Source of the DNA: Zasmidium citrigriseum
Lineage: Eukaryota; Ascomycota; Dothideomycetes; Mycosphaerellales; Mycosphaerellaceae
Direction of reading: 5' to 3'
Length of the DNA stretch: 64,000 nt
Assembly (NCBI GenBank): GCA_002786025.1
Contig: NHNW01000049.1
Coordinates: 1 to 64,000, forward strand
Shown one piece after another: positions 14,636 through 28,055 of the stretch; the stretch's first letter is position 1; every line of letters begins with the position of its first letter. Position numbers and translations under genes: made by a program. The notes below the pieces were generated by a model that saw only the letters and a list, made by a program, of their open reading frames with translations, was not told the origin of the DNA and did not search any database.

Positions 14636-15504
14636 ATTAGCCGCTAGGTTAGAGAGCTACTCGTCTAGCGGTAGTAACTCCTTCTTAGGAGAGGGTAAGC
14701 CGCTAGGATTCTCGGATTATACCTATTCTACTATTAGTACGCGTACTCTATAGCTAGTAAATATAGCTAGTAGACTTACCTTCTCCCTATCTAGCTATTC
14801 TATTAGGAGTAGGTCTATAGCGAGTTACTACTAGCCTCTAGGGAACTCGATCGAATCGGCGATCTAAGGATTAGTTAACGTATTCTAATCGACTCTAGAG
14901 TCCTTCCTCGCTATCTTGTCCTTTATATCTAGGAATAACGTATCTATATCTAGAGGAGATATAATACTCCTAAGATCTAGACTATAGTACTACTAGTCCT
15001 AGCGAGTCTAGCCTTCGTTATCTTCCTAGTCCTCTTCGTCTTCTTCTTTAGTAGGGTTACGCTACGCCTCTCTTACGAATTACTCGTAGACTTCGGGATT
15101 AATAGTACCTAACTCTAGTATAGCTAGTATATTATCGATAGGTATATAGTATACCCCTTAGGAACCTATATCCCGTTAGTATTTATATATCTAGTAAATA
15201 TAGCTAGTAAACGTACTACTACTTCTCGATCTAGCCCCTAGGGTCTTAGCCTATAAGGTCTCTACCTATAGGGTCTCTACCTATAGGTTCTCTACCTATA
15301 AAGTCTTAGTCTCGGGGAGGGATAATAATAATAACCTACGGCTCGAGATTAAGATAGAATTACTCTAAGCCCTACCTTTAAGCGGGCGCGGCTTCTTAAC
15401 GATCTAAGTAGTATAACTATTAAGCGATATAAAGAAAGTCTAATCGCCGAAGAATAGTAGTAGGCGCTTTCTAGTCTCTTTACTAATATCGCTACTAGAG
15501 CTAT

Positions 15505-15620
15505 CGCTATCGTCGCTAGGGATATTAGGAGAACTAGAGCTATCGCTAAGGCTATTAGGAGAACTAGAGCTATCGCCGCCGCCGCCTAGGATATTAGGAG
15601 AACTAGGGCTATCGCCGCTA
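15505..15620. repeat. Degenerate tandem repeat, about 27-39-bp units
   Basis: The phrase ATTAGGAGAACTAGAGCTAT recurs three times with GCC-rich spacers of variable length, again within element C. A repetitive protein segment is likely. Confidence 0.6.
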
Positions 15621-17470
15621 CTACCGCCTAGGAGATCGAGGGAAGTAGAGCGCCTATTTAGAACTAGAGGGGAGGATTTACGAGGTCTAGTATTACTATT
15701 CGACCTCGTACTACTTATAATAAGGTCCTACTTAATAGGAGGGGATTCCTAAGGGCTAGCCTATAACTACGTAAATATTAGTACTTTTACTCTATAGCTA
15801 GTAAATATAGCTAGTAAATATAGCTAGTAGATATACCTTCTTCCTATCCTTAATCTCTTTAATCTTTTATATAAGGGCCCCGATTCTCTCGTTATATATT
15901 ACCTCGATATTATCCGTATACCTCTTTATAGCCTTATATTCGTTTACGTTAATAGTTATATAGGTACTTGCTACTATTCTATTCTTCTAGTCTATAAGCT
16001 ATATACGCTTATCTCGTAGTATCTTCTCTTTAGCTAGGATCTTAGCTTCTCTCTCCTAAGTAGCTTTTTCGCGTTACTTCCTTACTATATTAAGTCTCTT
16101 TTACTAGCGTACTAGCTCGTCGTCTTTAGGAGAATCGCCGCGTACTCTCTTCGCTAGTAGCGGCTTAGCTAGGTCCCTAGCTACTAGTCTCTTTAGCGCT
16201 TTATCGAGAAGGAAACTTAGTATCTAGAGGGGTCGTCGTCGTCTAGCCCTAAGGTCCTTCGCTTCTTAGATACGCTCTTTTCTCGCCGCGAGCTCTTTCT
16301 CTCTATTCTCCTTATACTTCTCTAGAGCTCCCCGCCTCGTCTTATACTATAATAATTTCTACTCTTTAGTAGAACCCTTTCCTAGCGTATTAACTATAAC
16401 GTTAGGTTTAGCTCTACTAAGCTTAATACCGTATACGCTAAGGACTAGATTAAGTATATAGATATCCTTATCTATTAAGGTCTAGTGTTTCGTATAGACT
16501 ATAATATAGGTCGCTACTAAAGTTATTAGTATAATATAGCTAGTATTTATATCTAGCGTTTATTATACCTTCTATTATTATAATAATCTATATCTTAGCT
16601 ATATCTCTTAGCGCTTTAATCGCGCTCTCCTAGAACTATATATCCTCCTTATAGGATATAGTAATTTCTCGTATAAGCCGAGAGAACGACTAAAATAGAA
16701 TCGCTAGTTCGTTATATATATACTACTACTAATAACTAACTATATCCTTTATTTCTAAATTACGTTAGTCTCTACTAGCTATATTTACTAGCTACTAATA
16801 CTTACTTCTAATTATTTTCTTCCTCTCTTTCTCTTCCTCTACCTTCTAAGCTACCTTAACTACGTATATATTCTTTCTGCTTGTACTAAGATACTTCCGT
16901 AGCGCTTTTCTAGCTCTCGCTACGCCTAATATGGTTCGCTATATAGTTTTCGTACGCGCTATTATAGTAGTAGTAGGTAAGGTATCGTCGGGTATAAGTA
17001 ATATTCTAGCGCGTATAGGTAATATCTCTACGTAAGTAGGTAATATTAGCGTATAATTTTCTAACGTCTAAGCGAGGTACGATAGCGTTATTTAAAGTTA
17101 GAGATTTATAAGATTACGACGAAGATAAGCAGGCGTCGCGCTAGCGCTACTAGCGTCGTTTTATAGCTAATCGAGAGTAGCGTAAAAGATATAGTTAGTA
17201 ATATAGCTAGTATATACTATATATAGTATCCTTATATTTATATAGAATTTAGGTTATATTTTCTATATCTTAGCGAATCTATAGCTCTTTCCTATATATT
17301 TCTATACCTATCTATACCTTTATCTAATTTTTACTTAGTAACCTAGTAAAGACCTAGTAAAGCCTAGTAGAAGCCTAGTAAAAATTATATAGCCTAGTAG
17401 CCTAGTTTTACTAGGCTAACTACTAGGCTAAAACCTAGTTTTGACCTAGCCTAGCCTACCCTAGGGTCTA

Positions 17471-17478
17471 GTAGTAGC
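17471..17478. repeat. Right target-site duplication of element C (GTAGTAGC)
   Basis: Identical to 7656-7663; it follows the right inverted repeat with no gap. Confidence 0.55.
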
Positions 17479-20400
17479 TATAGAGAGGAGGAATAGCTTA
17501 TTAGATAGTTTAAGGAAAAAGAAGTTTAAGAAGAAAGACGGCGAAGATATAGGCGCGTAGGCGATAATAGGCTTCTAATAATAGTATCTAATAGTAGCGA
17601 GTAAAGGATTAAATAAAGATTTAATAATAGTAACGATAATAGTAACGATAATTAGATTCGATAATAGTAACGATAATTAGATTCGAATTAGGTAGCGAAT
17701 AATAGCGAATAGAGTAGTAAATAGTATAGTAGCTAAAGATAAGGTAATATCTAAGTAGCTTTATTATTAAAGCTTATAAAGCTTTAGGATTAAAATTTCC
17801 CCTCGACGGCGATAGTAAGGTTAAATATTAACTAATTTTTATAAAAAGTAGATAATATTACTTATATATACTATCTTATAGAGCTCCTTAAGTATTATTT
17901 TATTCTATCTATATAATATTATAATATTCTACTATAAAGTTAATAATTAAGCTTAGCTTCCCTAACCTTTAACTAGGCGACGAGATTATCTATAGTATAG
18001 TTAGTAATAGTAGTAGTAAGTATAAATAGTATAGCGAATATACTACGAGTAGTATTCTCTACCTTCTAGAGTAGGAAAGGTACTAAAAAGTAGAAGTAGA
18101 TTAAGTAGTCTTAGAAAAGTAGAATCTAAATAGTACTATAAACGTATAACGAATAGATTATACTTCTCTCCTCGCTATCTAATTATTCTTTAAATAGAGG
18201 CTTATCTACTCGTTCGCGTAGTTATTCGTTAACTAGATTCGGCTGCTAGTTTTAAGTTACTAATAGCTTCTTAGTCTCTTATAGGGTATCCTTACTATAT
18301 ATAAGGAAGTAAGCTCTAATCGTATTACGTAGCTTACGATAGACCTATAGGTAGACTCTCTCGTTATTCGTATCTAGTATAGAGCTAGGTATAGGTATAC
18401 TAGACTCTAGTATACCTATACCTCTAGTAACTAGAGTCCGTTTCTACGTTAATTAAGCGCTAGATCTAGGGTAAATAGGCTTAATAGTACTAAGTAAGAG
18501 TCTCTTCTAGTAGGTATTCCTTAAGATTAAAGTCCTCGTAGTTACGCTATATAGGTATAATAAGCTTAGGCGAGTAAGTAATACCTCTCTTCTAGAAGCT
18601 AATAGTCTCTAGATAGTAATAAAGTATAAAAGGAATACTACTAATAGTATAAGGCCTATTCCTCTACTTATAGATACGATAGGCGTTCTAGGTTTAGACG
18701 AAGTCTATAATCTCCTTCCTTAAGATTAGTATATAGACGAAGACGATAGTAATATAATTACTCTTCCTACTATACGTTAGTAGTATATTTATATAGTCGT
18801 TCGTAGATATAGGATAGTATAAACCTTCCCTTTATATAATCTCTATAGTTACTAAGCTTCTTAAAATACTCGCGCTAGCTACTAGTATAAGTAAATAACT
18901 ACTTCTACTAGCTCTTAATATATTAATTTATCTTACTCGTACTATAACGAAAGTAGTCGTCCTAGGTTAGTAGCTTTAAGAGTCTATTAGTAGTACGTTC
19001 GTATAGCTATTTATAATCGATATACCTCTAGACTAGTATATAGCTACCTATATAATATTAAGTAGGTATCTACTACGTAGCGAGTCTCTTTACTATAGTT
19101 AGTCTAAACGATATATAGGCTATAAGACTATTAGTAGTCGTTCGTAGCTTATTCGCGGTATTAATCGTACTTATATTACTCTACTAATAGTAGTAGTTTC
19201 TATATATTAGGCCTAAACGGATATTTAAGAGCAGCCTAATACTCTAACGTATACTTATATAATAAACCTTAAAAAGACGTCGATATAGGTATATACCTAG
19301 AACCCCTAATACTCTATTTTATAGTAGGTATCTATAGAATATATATACCCTAGCCTATTTACTCGTTTCCCCCTAGGGAAGTAATATTATTACTACTATA
19401 ATACCCTTATATTAACTATATTATTATTTAACTCTATAAGGACCTCGTATAGCTAGTTACGACTATAGAAATTAAACTACTTCCGTATATTAATATATAA
19501 TATTCTATAGCTATAATAGGTTATATAGCTACTATCTAACTCCTTACGTAATACCTTAAGGATACGTTACTTCGCCTACTCCCTTTTATTTACCTCTACT
19601 CTCTTCCGAAGACCTATAACCTTCTAAATAATAGTAATACGACGAGGGCTAATATTATATCTATCTAGATTTAGTATAGTAGTAGTCTCGTTATCCGTAA
19701 GGTAGAGGAAATAGAAGGTATAAGTAACTCTTTAGCGTAGAACTATTATATCCTTCGTAGGTAGTTATACTATCCGCTATAGTAGAGACTAGTCCTTAAT
19801 ACGATAGCGTAGAGTACTTTTACTAACGATAAGTCTATAGCTATTAGCGAGTATATAGAGGATATTAGCCTACTTAGCTCTACTATATATAAGGATCTTA
19901 ATAAGGCTACGATATTTATCTAGTAGTAAAGGCGGCTATCTAGTCGGTTAGGCTAATATTACTATTAGCGAATAGAGCGGCGAATAGAGTAGCGGTAGGT
20001 AGTAGTAGGTAGTAGGTAGTAGATAGTAGTAAGTAGTTAATAACGACTAAAAAAGGATAATATAGAGGTACCTTAGTATTTAGTACAAATAGTTATAGGC
20101 TATTTACGGCCTATTCGCGGCGTTATTTAGGCTTGGTCTATTTTAGGGGTTATAGCTACCTATACCCTACTATACTAATATTAATATAAATAGTACTACG
20201 AATAAGCCGTAAGTACTATAGCCCTAGTTAGCTAGGTTTTATTAGTATCTCTATTATATATCGTAAACTAAGATAGTAGTAGCTACTACTAAACGCTACT
20301 TTTAAACTATCTACTATAGTCTATCGAATTATACTAGTTTCGAACGCTAGCGCGAACGCTAGACGAATACGACTCTACTAATTAGAGCGGCTTTCGTATA

Positions 20401-20884
20401 GAGTAAAAAAAATACTATAGGCCTAGCTATAGTAATAGCTCTATTAGTTTCTTATACTCTAGAGGTAGGAGATACTCTTCTATAAGCTAGTACGAGTAGT
20501 AGTATCTATTCCTACTATATAGCGAAATTCTAAGTACTTAAATAACTATATAAATACGCTACGAATACGCCCTTATTAATATATCTAATAATACCTAGTT
20601 AGAGTTCTACTTAAAGATAGGTTTTAATTATACTATAATACTTACCTCGTATATATTCTATAGCTAGTATAGCGGCCGTAACCCTAATAGTCCTTAGTAA
20701 TCCTTCGTACGTAAGTCTTTAGCTATACTATCGCGAAATAGGTAGCTAAACGCTACTATAAACGCTATAGCGAACGCTAGTACTACTACTACTATAAACG
20801 CTAGTAGCTTATAGGGATTTATACTATTTAATCCCTTAGCTAGGCTAGATTAGTCTACGAACGATATAGCGAACGATATAGTAA
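17479..20884 (-). mobile_element. Relic D with DDE/integrase-like core, minus strand
   Basis: Read on the complement across TAG/TAA codons, about 19,210-19,400 gives FPRGKRVNRLGYIYSIDTYY, KIEYQGFQVYTYIDVFLRF, then IIQVYV. This resembles the first-Asp region (SIDGYxK ... IDAYSRxI) of the fungal integrase-core proteins found in DDE elements. Flanking segments (for example FRLTIVKRLAT near 19.1 kb) continue the same broken frame, so the relic covers roughly 18.2-20.0 kb. Ends are not defined, and the part from 20.0 kb to the next insertion at 20885 is unassigned. The sequence continues after element E at 28056. Confidence 0.5.
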
Positions 20885-20889
20885 ACGAC

Positions 20890-21080
20890 TATTACGGGTA
20901 AGTAGCGTATATACTAAAGCTCGATATAGTATATAATAGGTTCGATAAAGAAGGAAAGAGGAATCTATCTATTAGGGACTAAGGAGAAAAGCGTAGTACG
21001 CTAAGCCTCCTCGTAGCCGAGAGTACGGGCTTAATACCTTAGGCTAGTACTAAGCTTATAGGGTATCGCCCTTTATATTA
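20890..21080 (-). repeat. 3' LTR of element E
   Basis: 191 bp. In element orientation it runs from a TG(T)-type start, now TAATATAAAG, to ...CCCGTAATA. It matches 27860-28050 over its whole length, with differences that are nearly all C/T or G/A. Confidence 0.92.
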
Positions 21081-21100
21081 CTCTCTCTCTCCCCTCCCTC
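21081..21100 (-). other. Polypurine tract of element E
   Basis: On the minus strand a run of 20 purines (GAGGGAGGGGAGAGAGAGAG) directly abuts the 3' LTR. That is where plus-strand DNA synthesis is primed in LTR retrotransposons. The tract contains no CA or TG and so has escaped RIP. Confidence 0.85.
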
Positions 21101-24100
21101 TATAGAGGAAACTCTATCCTCTAAGTAAATTAGGTCGCGCTCTAATAGAGGTAAAGTTTATTAACCTTACTACCTACTTATTTAATACTAGCCTCTATTA
21201 TCTAGCGAACCGCTCTACTATTTTAGGCTTCCGTCCTTTTCGCTCTAGTCTATTAAATACTTCCTATTATCGTCCTTATTATTAAGAAGTAAAGAGAGGC
21301 GTTAAATTAGTCTTATAATCGTCTAAATAGTCTTATAATCCGCCTCTTATTATCTAGTTACCGCCTAGCTATTATTCGTTACTATTATCCTTTACTAATA
21401 ATAGCCTATTTCCTTTACTTAATAGGTAGCTAGCGCTCCTTTACTTAAACGTCGCTTTTACTCGTTTTTCCTATAGAAGGATAAATATCTAGCTAGTCTC
21501 TTATACCTTAATCTTCTTTTTTCCTTAGTAGACTCTAAAAGTAAAGTAAGTTTAATAACCTTTAATACCTAGTAACCCTTTAGTAATAGTCGTATTCTAC
21601 TCGAAAAGCGTTAGTAAGTATCTAGTATTAATATAAGTAGTAGTAGTATCTACTAACTATAATATCTACTACTATCTATTATAACGTATATACTTCTCTA
21701 GTAAGAATCTAGCGATTTCTAACTAAAGACTAATAGAGGCCTTAGACTTAATATATCTCTACCCCTCTACTAGCTCTATCGTATATATCCCGTCGAGAAA
21801 TTACTAGAAAGTAGTATAAGCTAATTAGAAATAGATACCTTGCCTATACTACTATAGTTACGCTACCCTTAGCGTCGACTATATTAACTAGGCTATAAGT
21901 ATCGATTTCCGCTATCCTCTTATTAGATCTAGCTTATACGTCTTAGGGTACTAATAGTACTACTATCGCCTACGCCGCCTACGCCGCTAGCTATAAGTCC
22001 TACTACTCGCTATAAGTTCTCTACTCTCTATAGAAATAGTATTACTAACTACTCCTAGCCCTTAAATCGTTTACGTTATTTACGTAGCGTAGACTTAGTC
22101 TATAGCTACGACTATATAAGTCTTAGATTCTAGGTAGATTGTATTAAGTACCGCTAATTTAGTAATAGCGCCGCTAACTATAGTTAGCTTAAGAAGGGCC
22201 TTTAGGCCTATAAAGCTCTATATAGCCTTAGTACCTCTAGTATCTCTTCGTAAGTATATTCTAGCTTCTATACTAGAAACGTTACTAACTATAAATTTTA
22301 TAGTACTATCCGCGATAAGGTAACTACTACTATCGAGGATATCGTCGCCCGCTAGGGCTAAATATAAGTACTCCTAAAACTCTAAAGGAAAAATATTACT
22401 AATTATACTTTCTAGCTTAGGCTCTATCCCTACTACTCTACGCCTAAGCCGTTATTATACTAGTACTACGCCCCGCTATACCCGCGCCCTAGCCTCTAGT
22501 AGTAATACCCTAGCTACTAGTAGCTCTAGTAGTAATAGTAGTAGTACTAGTAAGGAGGAGGTTAGGAATAAGAGTATAAGCGTTTAAGCTTACTCTTTAG
22601 GGTTTTCTATATAGCCTATAGGCTTTTTACTAGGATAGTTTAGGCGGCGGCCCTTAAACGCTAAATAGAGACCCGTCCCCTCTCTATTAATTTTCCCCTT
22701 TTAAAACGCCTAAACTCTATACTAATTTCTTCGCCTTCTGCCTCTTTACTAGGTATCTAAAGGACTATTATTTTCTATTATATTTCTAAATTTCCTCTCG
22801 AATTCGTCTAGAGTAATAGTATCTGCTAAATTTTCTATAGGTTCCTAGGTTAGTTTATAGTATCTATTCTATTTTATAAGGACTTCTCTCTCTCGTCCTC
22901 TCCTCTTATTTCTCGCGTAGAGTACTTCTTCTACGCTCTATTCTTTATGCGTCTCGAATAGTACTAGGTCTAGCTAATTATCGTTAGTTTCCTATCTAGG
23001 TAAGGAGTCTTAGCTCGCTAGCCTTAGTAGATCTATATAGAATACTAGGTAAATATTACTAGGGATCCTAGAGAGCTATATAGAGACTAGCGATAAAACC
23101 TTAGAGATAGTATACTTAGCGTAGCGTATATCTAGGCTCTTCTTTAGGCGATTAATATAGTAGTTCCTTAGATCTAGCTATATCTTATCGCTAACCTAGT
23201 ATTTTAGCGCTAGAGTCTTATTTCTATTAGCGCTCTCCTCCTATAACTAGGCGGCCTCTACTATACTAGCTTAGTAGAGATCTAAGATCTATTTTAATTT
23301 ATTAACGAATACTTCCGCCCTTTTTATAGCTAAAAGCCTACTATCTACCGCGGGATCTAGTTCTAATATAACTAGGGAGGTTATCTCGTACCTATAAGTT
23401 ACGAAGAAGGGGCTTATACCTAATCCTACGTAATACCTACCGTTTAGCGCTATTTACGCCCTAGAGAGCTACTTACTCTAGTCGGATTACTCTTAGTTAA
23501 TATAGTTCTAGAGGTACGCCTATATATCTTAATTAATCCGTTCTAGGCCTCCGTCCGTTTAAGGGTAGTAAGTAGAGCTTAAACGCTACTTTACGCCTAA
23601 TAGTTAATAGAGTACTCGCTAAAAAGTACTCGTCTAGTTAGTACCCTTATTACTAGTAATAGCGTAGGGAAGCCTATAGTACTTAACCTAGGCTTCTATA
23701 AAAATTACTACGTAATCCTTTACTTTTATATTAGGTGTCGCTACTAGAGTTACCTACTTACTTAGCTAGTCCTTAATTACCTAAAGGTATTTATTCCCTT
23801 AGGAGTTAGGGAGTTTAGTAATAAAGTCTATAGCGATTTCCTAGAAGAAATAGTTAGGGACTAGTAGAGGTTTTAGGAGGCTATACTTATATTCTTACTA
23901 AACCTTATTTCTCCTATACGGGTTATAATTTCGAAGGAACTATCGAACGTACTTCGCCTAAAGGGGCTAATAGAAGTCGCGTCGCGCGATCGCTACTATA
24001 GAATCCCGCCCTAGGTATCCGTATACTAGTAAATCGTATATAGACTAGATTAACTTAGTTCTTAAAGTATCCTAGGTTTTCTTATTAGCCTCTAACGCTT

Positions 24101-27100
24101 AATACTCGGCTTCCGTAGTTATAGTAGCGCCTAGTACCTATAGTTTCTCTTAGTATTATAGATATCCCCTTTAGTTAAGGCTATAGTCTCCTAGCTAGAT
24201 CTTTACTTTAATCTACCCTAGTAAAGTATAGGCTCTGTTATTTAAAGCCTAGAGAACCGCTTAGTATACCTTATCCTTTCTAATAGCTTTAGCCTAGAGG
24301 TCGTTAAGCTTAGTTTCCTAGAAAGGGCTATTACTTTCCGCGTTATTTACCTCGGGCTTAGCGTCCGCTCCTATAGGTACTATTGTAGTAGTTTCCGTTT
24401 AATAGGGGGTTAATATATAGCTAATCGTAGTAGTACCCGGGTTTAGAGGTTTAGAGACTAGAGTAACTCGAGCGACGTTAAACTACGTATTATCTAGCTA
24501 ATTTAGTACGCGTTCTAGGTCTAAAAAGCGGCGAAACTATAAGAGCTTATTATTAGCTCCTAATATGTCTTATTCCCTCCTTAATAGGGTATTAGGAATA
24601 ACTACTTTAGTACCTAGCCTATAAACTAAGGAGAACTAGAACTTAGATAGAGTCTCCTACTAACGTATCTATTATTCTAATAGCTACCTCTTTACTATAA
24701 AGTATTCTAAGTTCTTATAGTCCGTCTAAATTATAAAGGGACTATACGCTTTTAGCTCGGGTTTCTAGAACTTAATACTAGATACTACTATAAGTATTTC
24801 CTTATTATAGATATTATAGTTAATTTCTAACTTATTTAGTTTCTACGAGAAGAAGCCGACTAGCCTTTAGACTCCGCCCTTTTCTTATAGGAGGGCGCTA
24901 CCTATCGTAAAGCCGCTATAGTCTATCTCTAGGAACGTTAGAAGTATCGGGTCCTACTAAGTAAGTACTAGAGCCTAATAAAACTTATCCTTTAGTAATT
25001 CGAACGTACGCTCCTAATCCTCTCCCTAGGAGAACGGTATACCTTTACTAGTAAGCGCTATTAAAGGTACGGTAATCTTTAAGTAGTTAGGGATAAATAT
25101 ATAGTAATAGTTAGTAAACCCTAGGAATCTTTATACTTCCTTCTAAGTCTTAGGTACTACCTATTTCTTTATAGCCTCTACCTTTTTAGGGTTAGTAGAT
25201 ACCCCTTTTCTATTAGCGTAGACGATAAACCTAAGGTACTTAATCTACTTTTAGGCGAACTCGCTCTTATCTAGATTAATATATAGGCCTCCTTTCTAAA
25301 GTTTATAGAGAATAGTACGAACTTTATAGAAATAGTCTTCTTTTATACTATTAGAGTAGATAATTACGTTATCGATATAGGCTAAGGCGAAATCGTCTAA
25401 GTATTCCCGTAATAAAGTATTAATATACCGCTAAAATATTACTAGAGCCTCTAATAACCTAAACGGATATATAAGCTATTCGAAGGAGCTGAATCTAGTA
25501 CGGAAAGTAGTCTTATACTTATAGCCTTCTACTATTCTAATCTAGTAGAACGCTAAAACGACGTCGACCTTCGTTAACTACTTAGCTTCTATAGGATTTC
25601 GTAAGGTCTCTAGTATTAAGGGAAGCGGGTACCTATCCTACTTCGTAAGAGCGTTTAGTCCTCTATAATTATAATAGAAACATAAACCTCTACCTAGTTT
25701 CTAAATAAAAAGTATAGGAGCCGTAGCTTCTAAGTTAGAAGGCTAAATATAGCCTTTTTAAAGGAGCTCGTCTAGCGTCTTCTATAGTACGAGTAGCTCC
25801 TACTTCGATATACTATATAGAGGGCCCTAGGGGAGTAAAGGCTAGGATCTATTAGGTTTCTCGTAGAGCTCGATACGATAGTTAATACCTAGCCTATAGA
25901 GGGCTAACTTCTTAGCCTCCTAACGATAAAATAGTAGAGCTAGGTCTTAGACCTTAGGAGGTAGTCGTTTTTATAGAGCCTCTATAGTTAGGTATTCCTT
26001 AAGCTTTAGTATCTTCTTAATATCCTCTACTATAGCTATAGCGAGTATAGTAAAACTAGTAGAGAGCGTAGCTACGCTCCCGCTATCCTCGAACTCGTAA
26101 TAGTTACGCCCCTCCTATATCTATTATTTCGCTCGTCTATAGTAGAACCGCCGCTTTTTAGGTATAGTCCTAACTTTATTATATATCTTCTAGGGATTTC
26201 CTAGGATTAGTAGGAATACTAGGCTTAGTACTACGTATATATATACTATCTATAGGTATCCGTCGATTTCTATATAGAAAGCGACTATACTAATAATATT
26301 CGCGCCTTTTATTACTAAGGACGCTCCTTTTACTTTACGGACTTTACGGCTTACGTAGCTTAGTCTAAGGCCTTTTATAAGGCTAGTATTAATTATAGTA
26401 TAATATTAATAATCTTTATCGATAAGAGTAGAGGTTCTAACGTTATTTTATAGGACTACGTTAGTATATATAAGGTTTCCGTTTATGTTCTCCTTAACTC
26501 TATCCTATTTTTCTACTAATATTCGAGTAACTCCTAGCTCCTAACTCTAAGTAGGAGCTACTCTTTTCCCTAATCTTCGTCGTCGTTCTCTATAGGTTCT
26601 TCGTTAGCCTCTAGTAAAGGCTACGCGAGAGTAGCGTTAATCGTAGTAGGCTATACTATAAGTATATAAGGGTAGTCGCGAATATAGTATCTATCTACTC
26701 TATAGTAGAAATAGAGCTTCTTCTTATAGCGTCTCTCTCTTTCTATATTATCGACCTACTTAGCTCTCTATTTCCTACTAGAGGAAGGTCGTCCTCCTCC
26801 TAAGCCTCCCTAGCGCCCTCCGCGTCCTTTACTATAGTTACTACTAGTTCGCGCGTTATTTATAATAACGTCCCTATTAGAGTTAGTTTAGGGTACTACT
26901 ATAGGGGTTAGGTATAGTAGCGCGCTACTCGTAGTAGAACTTATAGAGTCCTTACCCTTCTTTTCTAACTAACGTCTATTAGCTACTTTAAACTAATTAG
27001 TATTCTTATAGTTAGTTATAATCCTTTCTACCTCTTCTATAAAGTAGTAGTAGTCTATATACTTAGCTATAGTTACTATATAAGAAGTAGTAGAGTTCGA

Positions 27101-27859
27101 GAATAAGTTCTTAAGGTATTTAATCTTAGATATATTTATCTAATAGCTTCTACTAGCTAATAGTAGGAGTCTATTAAAATCTAGCTAGTATTCGTACTAC
27201 GGCTACCTATTAGTATACTTAAGTACTATTAGCTTCTCTAGTACCTTCGCGGACTCGTTACTATCTACGAAAATATTTTCGAGTTATATAAAGAAAGTAA
27301 TAAGATCCTTACTACTAGTTAGGTAGCTATACTCCTAGAAATATCTTATCTAGGCTTACTTATTAGTAGGGAGGGTGTTATAGATAACGTTCTAGTAATA
27401 TTCTATAGGGAGCGAGAGTCTTAGCGTAGAACGTACGTAGTAAGAGCTCTAAATCTAACTAAAGTAGTTATAGAATATACTAGCCTATCTATTCTAGGTA
27501 GGTAGCCTCTACTCCCTAGGTCCTATAGTTTCTTATATAGGGATAGTAGGTATAGCGGTAGGTGTCGTAGTAGAAGGTTAAAAGGCCTCTACTAAACGCT
27601 ATAGGAGCTCGTTCGTAGTAGCTCTCTAGTACTAGCTTAGACTAGCTACCGCGGTTTATTAAGCGGCCTCTAACTATTAGAGCGCGGCTCTCGTCGACTA
27701 TAACTTAGTCTCTATCGTCTACTAGTAATTATATATCTCTTCGAGGATACGCTATATAGTAGCTAGCGTTAGCTCCTACCTAGGGGAGTCGTTCTCTAGG
27801 GTATTTACGTTAGCTTCTATAAAGAAGCTCGAGGTATCTATAATATTAATCGAACCTAA

Positions 27860-28050
27860 TATTATAGGTAAGTAGCGTATATACTAAAGCTCGATATAGT
27901 ATATAATAGGTTTAATAAAGAAGGAAAGAGGAATCTATCTATTAGGGACTAAGGAGAAAAGCGTAGTACGCTAAGCCTTCTTATAGCCGAGAGTATAGGC
28001 TTAATACCTTAGGCTAGTACTAAGCTTATAGGGTATCGCCCTTTATAATA
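27860..28050 (-). repeat. 5' LTR of element E
   Basis: 191 bp. In element orientation it starts TATTATAAAGGGCGATACCC and ends CCTATAATA, the RIP-mutated forms of the usual TG...CA ends. It matches 20890-21080. Confidence 0.92.
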
Positions 28051-28055
28051 ACGAC

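Larger units (their letters stand above)
7664..17470 (+). mobile_element. Large (9.8 kb) terminal-inverted-repeat element C with 8-bp target duplication
   Basis: The left end reads TAGACCCCGAAGTAGGCTAG and the complement of the right end reads TAGACCCTAGGGTAGGCTAG. That is 16 of 20 identical, and all four differences are transitions. The octamer GTAGTAGC flanks both sides (7656-7663 and 17471-17478). Inside each end lies a field of subterminal repeats of the type CCTAGTAAAGCC (7700-7800 and 17335-17450). An 8-bp duplication with short inverted repeats and subterminal repeats is typical of hAT or KDZ-like DNA transposons. The plus strand from about 8.1 to 13.1 kb retains long codon-like stretches with TAG/TAA breaks, but I could not identify a transposase family. 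Opposite-strand coding is likely at 14-17 kb. The family assignment is open. Confidence 0.6.
20890..28050 (-). mobile_element. Full-length Ty3/Gypsy LTR retrotransposon E (RIP-inactivated)
   Basis: Two 191-bp LTRs (20890-21080 and 27860-28050) enclose a 6.8-kb interior. The pentamer ACGAC lies directly outside both (20885-20889 and 28051-28055), a perfect target duplication. On the minus strand the order is 5' LTR at the right, reverse transcriptase near 25.2-25.45 kb (REYLDDFALAYIDNVIIYS), integrase near 23.45-23.7 kb (LPYAITSNKGTN; STYYPQTDGGLERINQDI with TAA/TAG read as Gln), polypurine tract at 21081-21100 and 3' LTR. RT before integrase is the Ty3/Gypsy order. Stops are everywhere, and the catalytic YxDD reads Y-I-D-N, a G-to-A change, so it cannot move on its own. 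It is inserted in relic D-type sequence. Confidence 0.92.
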
